A stretch of 64,000 nt of DNA from an uncultured Collinsella sp. (GTDB taxonomy: Bacteria > Actinomycetota > Coriobacteriia > Coriobacteriales > Coriobacteriaceae), in contig CAKUBM010000003.1 in NCBI GenBank assembly GCA_934643145.1, forward strand, positions 62,001-126,000, read 5' to 3'. The translations under genes and the position numbers were made by a program. Below the pieces are notes generated by a model that was not told where the DNA came from, did no database searches, and worked only from the letters and a program-made list of their open reading frames with translations. Shown here piece by piece: positions 8,891 through 16,548 of the stretch (positions are counted from its first letter, which is position 1; each line of letters opens with the position of its first letter).

Positions 8891-9414
8891 AGGCACATCC
8901 TTTGTCTGTGATACCAGTAGCGCTATTGTCCCACGTTTGCGCCCGTACGACACGACCATCTAGGCAAGCGGAGCGTCATTTGGGACAAAAGTCCTACCCA
9001 AGCCCGGCACTTGAGAATTGATCCATTGGGGACATTCTTAAACGACTAGTCATTTGGGACAGTCTTTGGCTGAGCCCGCGATCGGAGAAAGATACCACTT
9101 CATAGCTCCATCACAGGTGTAGCGGCTTTGTGTGGGTGCGGCGTGCGCTGATTGAGCCGACGAACGAGGGGCATAAAGCAGTTGAGCGAAAATGGTTTGC
9201 CCCTTTGCCGTTCGCTCGAGGATCATGTCCCCCTTTTCCGCGGAAACCCCGGCAGTTGCGAAGAGCTGCCGGGGTTTCTGTCGTTTGAGGGCTAGATTGA
9301 TTGACGGCGATTAAGGCGCCGAGCCGGTGGTCCGGCACGCGCAACGCGCGGCCTCAGCAACTTGCAGGCCACGGCAGCGTCTCCCCCACCGCGCCCCGCG
9401 CTATACTCGTCCGC
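8891..9414. other. 524-nt intergenic region: diverged 27-bp repeat, possible structured RNA, bidirectional terminator-like stem
   Basis: No credible gene. At 9023-9049 lies an inverted, diverged copy of the 27-bp repeat found at 6494 and 6535. From about 9155 to 9225 there is an imperfect stem (CGAACGAGGGGCA against TTGCCCCTTTGCCGTTCG). At 9243-9278 GAAACCCCGGCAG and CTGCCGGGGTTTC form a perfect 13-bp stem with a 10-nt loop. A small plus-strand RNA ending here is possible but unproven. Confidence 0.45.
9243..9278 (+). terminator. Strong 13-bp stem-loop, probable terminator
   Basis: GAAACCCCGGCAG-(10 nt)-CTGCCGGGGTTTC, followed on the plus strand by TGTCGTTTGAG. The T-run is poor, so the strand and efficiency are uncertain. 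It insulates gluQ from upstream sequence. Confidence 0.5.
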
Positions 9415-9417
9415 ATG
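9402..9417 (+). promoter_or_regulatory. Promoter giving a probably leaderless gluQ mRNA
   Basis: TATACT at 9402-9407 is only 7 nt before the ATG at 9415. A start site 6-8 nt after the -10 falls on or next to the A of the start codon. No Shine-Dalgarno sequence precedes the ATG. Leaderless transcripts are common in Actinobacteria. Confidence 0.55.
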
Positions 9418-10419
9418 GACATCAACGCACGCAACATAGCAACACCCGCCGCCGACGCGCCAACGACGCCGGCCGCCCCCACCCCCGTCGTGGGGCGCTT
9501 TGCCCCGTCGCCCTCGGGCCGCATGCACCTGGGCAACGTGTTCAGCTGCCTGTGCGCGTGGCTTTCGGCCCGCGGCCAGGGCGGCAGCATCGTGTTACGC
9601 ATTGAGGACCTGGACGATCGCTGCAAGCGCCCCGAACTTGCCGCCCAATTGATTGACGACCTGGCCTGGCTGGGGCTGGAGTGGGACGAAGGCCCCTACT
9701 ACCAGCACGACCGCCTAGACCTGTACGAGAGCGCCTTGCGCCGGCTGAAAGACGCCGGCCTCACCTATCCCTGCTTTTGCACACGCGCCGAGCTCCACGC
9801 CGCGAGTGCACCGCACGCGTGCGACGGCACGCCCATCTACCGTGGCGCCTGCCGAAGTCTTTCGGCCGAGGAGGTGGCCCGCCGCAGCGCCCTACGCGCC
9901 CCGGCCACACGTCTGTGCGTGCCCACCGTCGACGACCTCGCAGACGACGTGATCGAATTTGTGGACCGCACGTACGGGGCCCAATGCGAGGCGCTCGCCA
10001 CCGAGTGCGGCGACTTTTTGGTGCGCCGCAGCGACGGCGTGTTTGCCTATCAGCTAGCCGTGGTGGTCGACGACGCTGCCATGGGCGTCACCGAGGTCGT
10101 GCGCGGATGCGACCTGCTGGGGTCCACGCCGCGCCAGATCTATCTGCAGCACCTGTTGGGACTGCCCACGCCGCACTACGCACATATTCCGCTGCTCATG
10201 GCACCGGACGGCCGCCGCCTTTCCAAACGAGACCGCGATCTTGACCTGGGCGAACTCCGCGCCCGCTTTGGCACGCCCGAAACGCTGCTGGGCTGGCTCG
10301 CCGGGCAAACGGGCATCGCGCCGGGCACCACGCCGCGCTCTGCCGAGCAGCTGGTCGAGCACTTTAGCTGGGATGTTATCCGCGCGCATCGGGAGAACAT
10401 CACTGTAACGGTCGAGTAG
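9415..10419 (+). CDS. gluQ: Glutamyl-Q tRNA(Asp) synthetase
   Basis: A truncated GluRS-like enzyme (about 334 residues, without an anticodon-binding domain). It attaches glutamate to queuosine in tRNA-Asp. The class I signature is GRFAPSPSGRMHLGNVFSC (HIGH-like MHLG) and the KMSKS equivalent is RRLSKRDRDLDLG. A zinc site fits CFCTR, then Y-RGAC. The length and absence of a C-terminal helical domain separate it from GltX. An upstream in-frame extension to 9301 exists, but homology begins after ATG9415, right behind a -10 box. It is convergent with the metallophosphoesterase gene (15-nt gap). A stand-alone gene with no queuosine synthesis genes in view. Confidence 0.9.
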   Translation: MDINARNIATPAADAPTTPAAPTPVVGRFAPSPSGRMHLGNVFSCLCAWLSARGQGGSIVLRIEDLDDRCKRPELAAQLIDDLAWLGLEWDEGPYYQHDRLDLYESALRRLKDAGLTYPCFCTRAELHAASAPHACDGTPIYRGACRSLSAEEVARRSALRAPATRLCVPTVDDLADDVIEFVDRTYGAQCEALATECGDFLVRRSDGVFAYQLAVVVDDAAMGVTEVVRGCDLLGSTPRQIYLQHLLGLPTPHYAHIPLLMAPDGRRLSKRDRDLDLGELRARFGTPETLLGWLAGQTGIAPGTTPRSAEQLVEHFSWDVIRAHRENITVTVE

Positions 10420-10434
10420 CCAGCCATCCCGCCT

Positions 10435-11160
10435 CTACGCAACATCCCAGGACTGGAGTTCGTCGCCCAGGCGAACGATGCAGTCGTAGAGCACGGTATG
10501 GCGCTCGGCCGGGTTGGCATCACGATGAAAATGCCCGTAGTACCAGCGCTTGTAGTCCAAGCGATCTTCCAGCTCATCGAAAAACGCCGTAAGCCGATCA
10601 ACGGCGGGGAAATTCCAGCCGGGCGCCGGATAAAGCGTGGGCGAAAGCATGCGCGTAGAGCAGGTGTGGGTGATCACGTAGTCGACCTTCCAGCCCACGC
10701 TGTCGAGCTTTGTCCGCGCCTCCTCAAAGTTGCGCTCGTCCGGCAGCTCCTGCGGCCACCAGCTGGAATACGGAATGCGGTATTCCTTGTCCACGCTCGT
10801 GGCGCCGCCCATGGTAAAGACCGTTGAGCCGTCGAGCTCAAAAACCTCGCCGCGCGTCAGGCGCCGTATGGGCGAGGTGTCCGACAAACGCTGCGTCAGC
10901 CCACCGTGCCACAACTCCATGGGGCGCTCTGCCCAGTGGTCGAAACGTTCGTGGTTGCCGTCGACGAACAGCACGGTATAGGGGCGCGACTCCAGCCAAG
11001 CGATGTCGTCACATTCCTCGGCGGAGAAATCCCACGGAAAGCCAAAGTCGCCGGCAATGATGAGATAGTCGTCGCTCGTCAGGCTTTCCCCAAGTTCCCA
11101 ATCGCGCAGCTTTTGCATGTCGAGGCCGCCGTGAATATCGCCCGTCACATAGACCGTCAT
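10435..11160 (-). CDS. Metallophosphoesterase (calcineurin-like)
   Basis: A 241-residue protein with the dimetal phosphoesterase motifs in order: VTGDIHG (D-x-H), IIAGDFGFPW (GD), FVDGNHERFD (GNHE), ITHTCS, and WYYGHFHRDA (GHxH). This set supports hydrolysis of a phosphate ester in the cytoplasm; no signal peptide is present. The substrate is unknown; relatives include small-phage-like Ser/Thr phosphatases and uncharacterised hydrolases. The start at 11160 puts MTVYVTGDIHG at the N-terminus as in the family; the upstream extension adds only junk. Confidence 0.85.
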   Translation of the reverse strand: MTVYVTGDIHGGLDMQKLRDWELGESLTSDDYLIIAGDFGFPWDFSAEECDDIAWLESRPYTVLFVDGNHERFDHWAERPMELWHGGLTQRLSDTSPIRRLTRGEVFELDGSTVFTMGGATSVDKEYRIPYSSWWPQELPDERNFEEARTKLDSVGWKVDYVITHTCSTRMLSPTLYPAPGWNFPAVDRLTAFFDELEDRLDYKRWYYGHFHRDANPAERHTVLYDCIVRLGDELQSWDVA

Positions 11161-11245
11161 CGGATTACCACTTCCCTGTAAGTCGCTAGCCCACATTCAG
11201 CACGATCACTAAGCCAACCGTTCCAGCCCTTCCATCCTTTAGGAC

Positions 11246-11485
11246 CTACCCCTCGTTCTTCCATCCAAACGGGTCGAGCACCCAAAAAACCAGATCTAGC
11301 AGGCCGCCGGTCATCATGGCGCCGGCAAGGGCTATGCAAACGTGCAGGGAACTGGCGCTTCGAAGCACGTCGAACGGCCCCAGAACAGCCAGCAGCGCGA
11401 CCGCTGCGACAGCTACGCACAGCACAAGGCACGGCCCCGTGTCCTTGACGTACTTCTTTGCGAGATGCTTGGTGTTATCACTCAT
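11246..11485 (-). CDS. Small two-helix membrane protein, 79 aa
   Basis: Starts MSDNTKHLAKKYVKDTGP, then two hydrophobic helices (CLVLCVAVAAVALLAVLGPF and the HVCIALAGAMMTGGLLDLVF region) joined by a short polar turn, ending VLDPFGWKNEG. AAGGAG stands 10 nt before the ATG. The function is unrecognised. It lies 85 nt upstream of the metallophosphoesterase gene on the same strand, so the two may be cotranscribed. Confidence 0.6.
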   Translation of the reverse strand: MSDNTKHLAKKYVKDTGPCLVLCVAVAAVALLAVLGPFDVLRSASSLHVCIALAGAMMTGGLLDLVFWVLDPFGWKNEG

Positions 11486-11645
11486 CGATATCGAACTCCT
11501 TAGAGGGTCGTTGCTTTGATTCACACCGCCACGACAGAGCAAGGCGGCAGGTTAAGTGTCACATGTCGTGCGGACATCAATGGAGAAACCACCTGCTCGA
11601 CCAACCTTTGACGCCGTTTTGCACCGGCATCACATCCCCCGCTAT

Positions 11646-11829
11646 CGAGGTCTAATACTTTTTCCCGAGAAGTGAACGGCTGTTTTTGAACCCCTGAAAC
11701 ATTCGCATTTTTCGGCGGCAAAATCGCAGGATTTCAGCGCCGAAACCGCAGGAAACGGCGCTCCTAAAGTGTCGATGCTTCGGGGTCCGTTTTAGCTCGT
11801 TCACTTCTCGGGAAAAGCATTAGACCTCG
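11646..11829. repeat. Large foldback element, copy 1 (core TTTTCCCGAGAAGTGAACG)
   Basis: A 184-bp imperfect palindrome fills most of the 11486-12038 gap, which otherwise shows no gene. The outer arms CGAGGTCTAAT / ATTAGACCTCG flank the conserved CCCGAGAAGTGAAC / GTTCACTTCTCGGG. Further inside, GAACCCCTGAA pairs imperfectly with TTCGGGGTCC, and the loop holds two copies of a CGCAGGA-type motif. A second copy at 14680-14869 has different outer arms that are again self-complementary. Confidence 0.85.
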
Positions 11830-12038
11830 CTGCTAGCTATCCAAAAAGACACCTCTCCCTTCCCCACCGCCACCCAAAAACTCATCCAACATTAATCTTG
11901 GCTCAAGAATCGCTTAATCTATAACCTGCACTATAGAGTTCGACCAAGGGCGGAGCGGCGCAACGCAGGCCGCCGAACGCAACGCTCGCGCCCGGGCAGA
12001 TCGCCCGGCGTCGCGCCCATCGAACGAAAGGACAGGTC
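11830..12038 (+). promoter_or_regulatory. Promoter region of the UBA-like membrane protein gene
   Basis: TATAAC and TATAGA -10-like boxes occur at about 11919-11935, after an AT-rich stretch. The rest of the region to 12038 looks like a leader rich in CGC. No clear operator is visible. Confidence 0.35.
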
Positions 12039-12581
12039 ATGGACGACCTCGAAAAAGTTGAAACCATCCGCACCAAGTGCAACGTGAGCTACACCGATGC
12101 CAAGGCGGCGCTCGATGCCGCCGACGGCAACGTCCTGGATGCCATCATTTGGCTCAAGTCGCAGGGCAAGACCCAGACCACGTCGGCGCATGCCGCCACC
12201 GAGTCCGCGCCAGTCGATGAGCCCTCTGCCGAGATGGTCGCCGCGCAGGCAGCCTACGAAAAGTCGAGCGAAAAGACCGACTTCTCCAAGAAGATGGACA
12301 GCGTGTGGGAGTACCTCAAAAAGCTCTTCCGCCTGAGTCTGGACACCAAGTTTATCGCCACGCGCCGCGATGCCATCATCCTCAACATCCCCATCCTGAT
12401 CCCCATCGTCGCGCTGTTTGCCTGGGGCGCCACGATATGGCTGATGCTGATTGGCCTGTTCTTTGGCATGCGCTACCGCATCGACAGCGACGGCGACGTG
12501 CCCGGCAGCATCAACAACCTTATGGATAGCGCTGCTAACGCCGCAGACGACATCAAGCAAAATCTCAACGACGACAAGTAA
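12039..12581 (+). CDS. UBA-like (DUF4342-type) membrane protein, 180 aa
   Basis: The N-terminal 45 residues, EKVETIRTKCNVSYTDAKAA to LDAIIWLKSQGK, match the UBA-like three-helix domain of EF-Ts/NAC and DUF4342 proteins. A polar linker rich in Ala/Ser follows. Then a hydrophobic hairpin, IILNIPILIPIVALFAWGAT plus WLMLIGLFFGMRYRID, anchors the C-terminal half. The function is unknown. AAAGGACAGGTC precedes the ATG. It lies 18 nt upstream of the response regulator gene and is probably cotranscribed with it, so it may belong to that envelope-sensing unit. Confidence 0.75.
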   Translation: MDDLEKVETIRTKCNVSYTDAKAALDAADGNVLDAIIWLKSQGKTQTTSAHAATESAPVDEPSAEMVAAQAAYEKSSEKTDFSKKMDSVWEYLKKLFRLSLDTKFIATRRDAIILNIPILIPIVALFAWGATIWLMLIGLFFGMRYRIDSDGDVPGSINNLMDSAANAADDIKQNLNDDK

Positions 12582-12599
12582 TCGCGGACGGGGGCACGC

Positions 12600-13385
12600 A
12601 TGGCACGGATCCTGATCGTAGAGGACGAGGAGAAAATCGCCCGTTTTGTGACGCTCGAGCTGGAGCACGAGGGCTACCAGGTGGAACACGCCGCCGATGG
12701 CCGCACTGCCGTGGACCTGGCGCTGGAGCGCGACTACGATCTGATTCTGCTCGACGTGCTGTTGCCGCAGCTCAACGGCATGGAGGTCTTGCGGCGTGTC
12801 CGCAAGCACAAGGATGTGCCGGTGATCATGGTCACCGCGCGCGATGCCGTGATGGACAAGGTGGCCGGGCTCGATGCCGGCGCCGATGATTACCTGACCA
12901 AGCCGTTTGCGATTGAGGAGCTGTTCGCACGGATCCGCGTGGCACTGAAGCGCTCGGAAGCCGTGCGAGCGGCTTCGGGCGTTGGCGGCGCCGGTACTGG
13001 GGCGGGCACGGCAGGCGGCGCGGGCGCCGGAGCCGCTGCGATGCCCCCGGTCGGCGACTCGACCCAGGCTTCCGCCGCGCCCTCCCCCGCCGCGCTCACC
13101 GTGGGCTCGGTCGCACTCGACCCGAACCGCCGCGAGGTCACAGTCAGCGGGTCGCCCATCGTGCTGACTGCCCGCGAGTTCGACGTCCTCGCCCTGCTTA
13201 TGGCGCACGCCGGCACTGTGCTCACGCGCGAGCGCATCGCGCACGAGGCACTCGGCTACGAATACGTAGGCGACACCAACAACGTCGACGTGCACATCGC
13301 GCACCTGCGCGCCAAGATCGAGGACGCCGGCGGCGCCCGCATCATCCAGACCGTGCGCGGGGTGGGCTATGTCTGTCGCGCGTAA
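12600..13385 (+). CDS. OmpR/PhoB-type response regulator
   Basis: A 261-residue regulator. The receiver domain starts ARILIVEDEEKIARF; the phospho-acceptor Asp is in LILLDVLLPQLNGMEV, with a VTARDAV Thr and a DYLTKPF Lys. The winged helix is VGSVALDPNRREVTVSGSPI to RIIQTVRGVGYVCR. Between the domains is an unusually long, low-complexity Gly/Ala/Pro linker of about 45 residues (from GVGGAGTGAGTAGG). The gene overlaps the histidine kinase start by 17 nt, so the two are translationally coupled. The signal is unknown. Confidence 0.9.
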   Translation: MARILIVEDEEKIARFVTLELEHEGYQVEHAADGRTAVDLALERDYDLILLDVLLPQLNGMEVLRRVRKHKDVPVIMVTARDAVMDKVAGLDAGADDYLTKPFAIEELFARIRVALKRSEAVRAASGVGGAGTGAGTAGGAGAGAAAMPPVGDSTQASAAPSPAALTVGSVALDPNRREVTVSGSPIVLTAREFDVLALLMAHAGTVLTRERIAHEALGYEYVGDTNNVDVHIAHLRAKIEDAGGARIIQTVRGVGYVCRA

Positions 13386-14664
13386 CGCCGAGACCAAGCG
13401 CGTCACCTCCATCGCCCGCGCCATCAACTGGAGCTACATGTGGCGACGCCTGATGAGCTACGTTTGGCTGGACCTCTTGCTGCTGCTTGTTGCGGCGGCG
13501 ATCCTCGTCTACGGATACAACCAGACGCTGGCCGACGGCGCGTTTACCGCAGGCTGGATCCCCAGCGCCACTATTCACGGCATGTCGCTCGCGCCCGCGC
13601 GCGACTGGAACCTGGCCACGCTCACCTATACCGTCGAACTCGCGCACACCATCAAGACCTTCCCCCTCGCGCAAGACCTCGTCGCGCTGTGGCCCCTCTA
13701 TGTTGTCGTTGCGGGCGGGCAGGTCATCAGCGTGCTTAACATGCTCGGCGGCGCCCGCCGCGTGCGCCGCACCATGGCGCCGCTCAATGACTTGGCACTG
13801 CGCGTGGACGAGCTCGGCCGCATGCAGCTCGCCGGCGGCAAGATGGAAACGCTGGAGCAGGCCATCGAGCGTGCAAGCGTCGATTCACCGAGCGTCACCA
13901 CCGGCGATGCCGACCTGGCGAGTATCGAGGTCGCACTCAACCGCCTGCTGCGCCAAATGCAAGAGGCCAAGCTGCAGCAGATGCGCTTTGTCAACGACGC
14001 AAGCCACGAGCTGCGCACGCCCATCGCGGTGATCCAGGGCTACGTGAACATGCTCGACCGCTGGGGCAAAAACGACCCGGACGTGTTGGCGGAATCCATC
14101 GCCTCGCTCAAGGCCGAAAGCGAGCACATGCAGGAGCTCGTTGAGCAGCTGCTGTTCTTGGCGCGCGGCGATGCCGGCCGCACCGTGCTGCGGCGCGTGG
14201 ATACCAATCTGGCCGCACTGGTCGGCGAGGTGTGCGAGGAATCGCAGATGATCGATGCCGGGCATACGTACCGCTTGGCGTACGATGCCGCGCTTGTCGG
14301 CAACCCGCGCTGCAACGCGCCGGTCGACGTGGCGCTCGTGAAACAGGCGCTGCGCGTAATCGTGCAAAATGCCGCCAAGTATTCGGATGCGGGCACAACC
14401 ATCACGTTTGGTGTAACGCCGGATGCGGGCACGGGCACGATCGACATAAGTGTTGAGGACGAGGGCATCGGCATGAACCAGGAATCCGCAGCTCACGCGT
14501 TTGAGCGGTTCTATCGCGCCGACAACGCACGCGATGCCGGCGCGCAGGGCTCGGGTCTGGGGCTCGCCATCGCCAAGTGGATCGTCGACAGCCACGGCGG
14601 CGTCATCGGTGTGACCTCAGTCGAGGGCGTCGGCAGCCGCTTTACGATTCGCCTGCCACGGTAA
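13369..14664 (+). CDS. Sensor histidine kinase
   Basis: A 431-residue partner of the preceding regulator. There are two membrane helices at about 32-50 (VWLDLLLLLVAAAILVYGY) and about 105-125 (LYVVVAGGQVISVLNMLG), enclosing an extracytoplasmic segment of about 60 residues. A HAMP-like linker is followed by the H-box NDASHELRTPIAVIQGYVNM, N-box VIVQNAAKYSD, G1 VEDEGIGM, F-box FERFYRAD and G2 GSGLGLAIAKWIV. All catalytic motifs are present. It resembles ArlS/BaeS-type kinases; the stimulus is not inferable. A foldback element follows 16 nt after the stop. Confidence 0.9.
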   Translation: MSVARNAETKRVTSIARAINWSYMWRRLMSYVWLDLLLLLVAAAILVYGYNQTLADGAFTAGWIPSATIHGMSLAPARDWNLATLTYTVELAHTIKTFPLAQDLVALWPLYVVVAGGQVISVLNMLGGARRVRRTMAPLNDLALRVDELGRMQLAGGKMETLEQAIERASVDSPSVTTGDADLASIEVALNRLLRQMQEAKLQQMRFVNDASHELRTPIAVIQGYVNMLDRWGKNDPDVLAESIASLKAESEHMQELVEQLLFLARGDAGRTVLRRVDTNLAALVGEVCEESQMIDAGHTYRLAYDAALVGNPRCNAPVDVALVKQALRVIVQNAAKYSDAGTTITFGVTPDAGTGTIDISVEDEGIGMNQESAAHAFERFYRADNARDAGAQGSGLGLAIAKWIVDSHGGVIGVTSVEGVGSRFTIRLPR

Positions 14665-14679
14665 GGGGCGCCTCTCACG

Positions 14680-14869
14680 AATCGAAGGTGAATGGTTTTC
14701 CCGAGAAGTGAACGACTTATTTTGGACCCCTGAAGCAACCACACTTTTTGGCGCCAAAACCGCAGGAAAAACTCGATGAAACTGCAGGAAACGGCGCCCT
14801 TAAAGTGTCGATGCTTCGGGGGTCCGATTTTGCTCGTTCACTTCTCGGGAAAACCATTCACCCTCGATT
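14680..14869. repeat. Large foldback element, copy 2 (core TTTTCCCGAGAAGTGAACG)
   Basis: A second copy of the 11646 element, 190 bp. Outer arms AATCGAAGGTGAATGG / CCATTCACCCTCGATT differ completely from those of copy 1, but they pair with each other. The inner TTTTCCCGAGAAGTGAACGA / TCGTTCACTTCTCGGGAAAA is conserved. GGACCCCTGAAGC pairs with GCTTCGGGGGTCC, and CACTTT and GGCGCC segments extend the stem. Confidence 0.9.
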
Positions 14870-14903
14870 TTCAACAGCCCACCAGGCGGCCGCGTGGCAT
14901 AAA

Positions 14904-14937
14904 AATGGGGTAAGGCCACGCGGACTTACCCCATTTT
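14904..14937 (-). terminator. Terminator hairpin 3' of the VOC gene
   Basis: AAAAATGGGGTAAG-(10 nt)-CTTACCCCATTTTT is a perfect 14-bp stem. Its A/T flanks give a U-run on both strands, so it can end the VOC/IIB transcript from the right and the kinase transcript from the left. Confidence 0.8.
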
Positions 14938-14961
14938 TCGTTAGCTATGGCAGCTTGCGCG

Positions 14962-15336
14962 CTACTCGCGGCACAGGTGCACGGCGAAGCCGGCGAACTC
15001 GCGCTTAAAGTACACGAGCTTGGTGCCGCCGTCGGGCAGCAGTGCGCGCGACTCCTCATTGACCTCGAGACCGCGCTCGGCGAACCACTTCTCGGCCGCG
15101 TCGATGTCGTTGACGGCAAAGCCGATATGACCCTTGGTGCCGCGACCGTTCTGCTTCATGATCTCGACCAGCGAATCGTTGAAGTACGAAACCGGGGTCT
15201 CGATAACGGGCATGCCCATCATCGTCGAGAACAGCTCCGCGATCTCCAGGGCGTCGGCCGGGTCGGTGGCGTTGATGCCCACGTGGGCGACGCGCATGCC
15301 AAAGAGCTCGACCGGGTTGGCGTTCTGCTCACTCAT
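14962..15336 (-). CDS. VOC (glyoxalase-fold) family protein, 124 aa
   Basis: Starts MSEQNANPVELFGMRVAHVG, with the betaalphabetabetabeta units of the VOC superfamily: RVAHVGINATDPADALEIAE, KGHIGFAVNDIDAAEKWF and the C-terminal YFKREFAGFAVHLC. The end resembles the VOC domain found at the C-terminus of some Firmicute KDPG aldolases, but no aldolase domain is attached. Candidate metal ligands (His in AHVG, His in KGHIG, the C-terminal His) are present. It follows the PTS IIB gene by 11 nt on the same strand, suggesting a role on the sugar that IIB serves. The enzymatic activity is unknown. Confidence 0.75.
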   Translation of the reverse strand: MSEQNANPVELFGMRVAHVGINATDPADALEIAELFSTMMGMPVIETPVSYFNDSLVEIMKQNGRGTKGHIGFAVNDIDAAEKWFAERGLEVNEESRALLPDGGTKLVYFKREFAGFAVHLCRE

Positions 15337-15347
15337 ACAGGTAGAGC

Positions 15348-15635
15348 CTACAGAGCCATGACGTCGAGGACGGCCTTCTCGGCAGCGACGCGGTTCATGC
15401 CGGTCATGAAGGGCACGCCGCTCACGTACGGGCAGGTGAGGCCCTCGGGGGCAACGGTGGTGGCGATCAGCAGATCGGCGCCCTCGTCGCAAGCGTCCTT
15501 GGCCTCGGAGATGGCGCACTGCACGATCTCGTACTTGTCGGCGTAACCGTTGGCGTCGAGCAGGGTGGCGACCTTCTGGGCAACGAGCGTGGAAGTAGCA
15601 GCGCCAGCACCGCAAGCCAAAACGATCTTCTTCAT
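15348..15635 (-). CDS. Orphan PTS IIB component (galactitol/lactose-type)
   Basis: A 95-residue protein starting MKKIVLACGAGAATSTLVAQ. The Cys in the P-loop-like ACGAGAATST is the expected phosphorylation residue of GatB-type IIB proteins. The rest (KYEIVQCAISEA, GADLLIATTVAP) fits the Rossmann-like IIB fold. No IIA or IIC gene is adjacent; only the VOC gene follows. It may work with a permease elsewhere, or as a phospho-signalling protein. TACACT in the upstream gap is a possible -10. Confidence 0.8.
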   Translation of the reverse strand: MKKIVLACGAGAATSTLVAQKVATLLDANGYADKYEIVQCAISEAKDACDEGADLLIATTVAPEGLTCPYVSGVPFMTGMNRVAAEKAVLDVMAL

Positions 15636-15737
15636 AGGTAATGTCTCCCTTCGAGGTTTACTTTAGCTAAGTGTACCGCAGCGAGCGATGGCGCTCGGCC
15701 TCGATGCACTTTTATGCCAGTTTGCTTGCGCGCTGCG

Positions 15738-15743
15738 TATAAT
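15738..15743 (+). promoter_or_regulatory. -10 box TATAAT before the helical protein gene
   Basis: A perfect TATAAT, with a weak ATGCCA -35-like hexamer 18 nt upstream. Transcription would begin near 15750 and give a leader of about 50 nt to ATG15799. Confidence 0.55.
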
Positions 15744-15798
15744 ACATCTAGTACATGTTGTCATACCGCTCGCCTTACGAGCGACTAAGGACTCTGAA

Positions 15799-16422
15799 AT
15801 GCCCGATTCCCGCACCCTCTGGACCGCCGTCGTTATCATCTGTATCGCCGTGTCGGTGTTCTTTAGCATCAAAAAACGCACCACGTTCAAGCGCCTGCAG
15901 CAACTTATGGCCGCCAAGCAGTGGGACGAGTTCGACCGCCTGCTCGACGCCAAACTCACCAGCATGCTGTACCCGCGCTACAACCGCGACTACCTGCGCC
16001 TGAACTCCTATCTGCTGCGCGAGGACCACGAGCGCGCCGACGAGATGTTCGACCTGCTGCTGGGCCTCAACCTGCCCAAGATGCAGCGCGTCGACCTGGT
16101 GATCAAGGCCTTCAACTATTACGTTGGCCAGGAGGACCGCAAAAAGTCCAAGGAGCTGCTGCACGAGATCAAGGGCTTTGAGGGCGGTCAGGCCGAGACG
16201 GTCGCGCACGAGTGCCAGCTGATGTACGACACGATGATCCTCAAGCGCCACAACGACATCCCCGAGCTGGAGCGTATGCTCGAGGAGGCCGGCGACGACA
16301 AGGTCAAGGCTTGTCGACTGGAATACCTGCTGGCCCTGCAGTACAAGAACAAAGGCGACGAGACTAAGTTCCAGGAGTTCCTGGAAAAGTCGGGCCAGCA
16401 CTCGATGGCCGTCAACGCGTAA
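15799..16422 (+). CDS. Membrane-anchored helical (TPR-like) protein, 207 aa
   Basis: Starts MPDSRTLWTAVVIICIAVSV: a single N-terminal transmembrane helix followed by KKRTTFKRLQQLMAAKQWDE and regularly spaced helical pairs (LLDAKLTSMLYPRYNRDYLR, DEMFDLLLGLNLPKMQRVDL), suggestive of a TPR-type solenoid. The function is unrecognised. AAGG stands 8 nt before the ATG; an in-frame upstream extension lacks a ribosome site. It is monocistronic, just upstream of tRNA-Leu, and divergent from the PTS IIB gene. Confidence 0.7.
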   Translation: MPDSRTLWTAVVIICIAVSVFFSIKKRTTFKRLQQLMAAKQWDEFDRLLDAKLTSMLYPRYNRDYLRLNSYLLREDHERADEMFDLLLGLNLPKMQRVDLVIKAFNYYVGQEDRKKSKELLHEIKGFEGGQAETVAHECQLMYDTMILKRHNDIPELERMLEEAGDDKVKACRLEYLLALQYKNKGDETKFQEFLEKSGQHSMAVNA

Positions 16423-16453
16423 CGGACGGCTTGTGCTAGACTTTTAGTCTTAC

Positions 16454-16538
16454 GGGGGCGTGGCGGAATTGGCATACGCAGGAGACTTAAAATCTCTCGC
16501 CGCAAGGATTGTGGGTTCGAGTCCCACCGCCCCTACCA
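16454..16538 (+). tRNA. tRNA-Leu (anticodon UAA)
   Basis: An 85-nt type II tRNA. The acceptor GGGGGCG pairs with CGCCCCT, with discriminator A and an encoded CCA. The anticodon stem GAGA/TCTC encloses CTTAAAA, anticodon TAA. A variable arm is present, and the T-arm is GTGGGTTCGAGTCCCAC. A terminator follows. Confidence 0.95.
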
Positions 16539-16548
16539 TATGATACTT

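Noticed and set aside
9111-9344. 77-aa minus-strand frame upstream of gluQ
   Set aside because: Runs through the terminator-like stem, has no ribosome site and resembles nothing; the region is better explained as non-coding.
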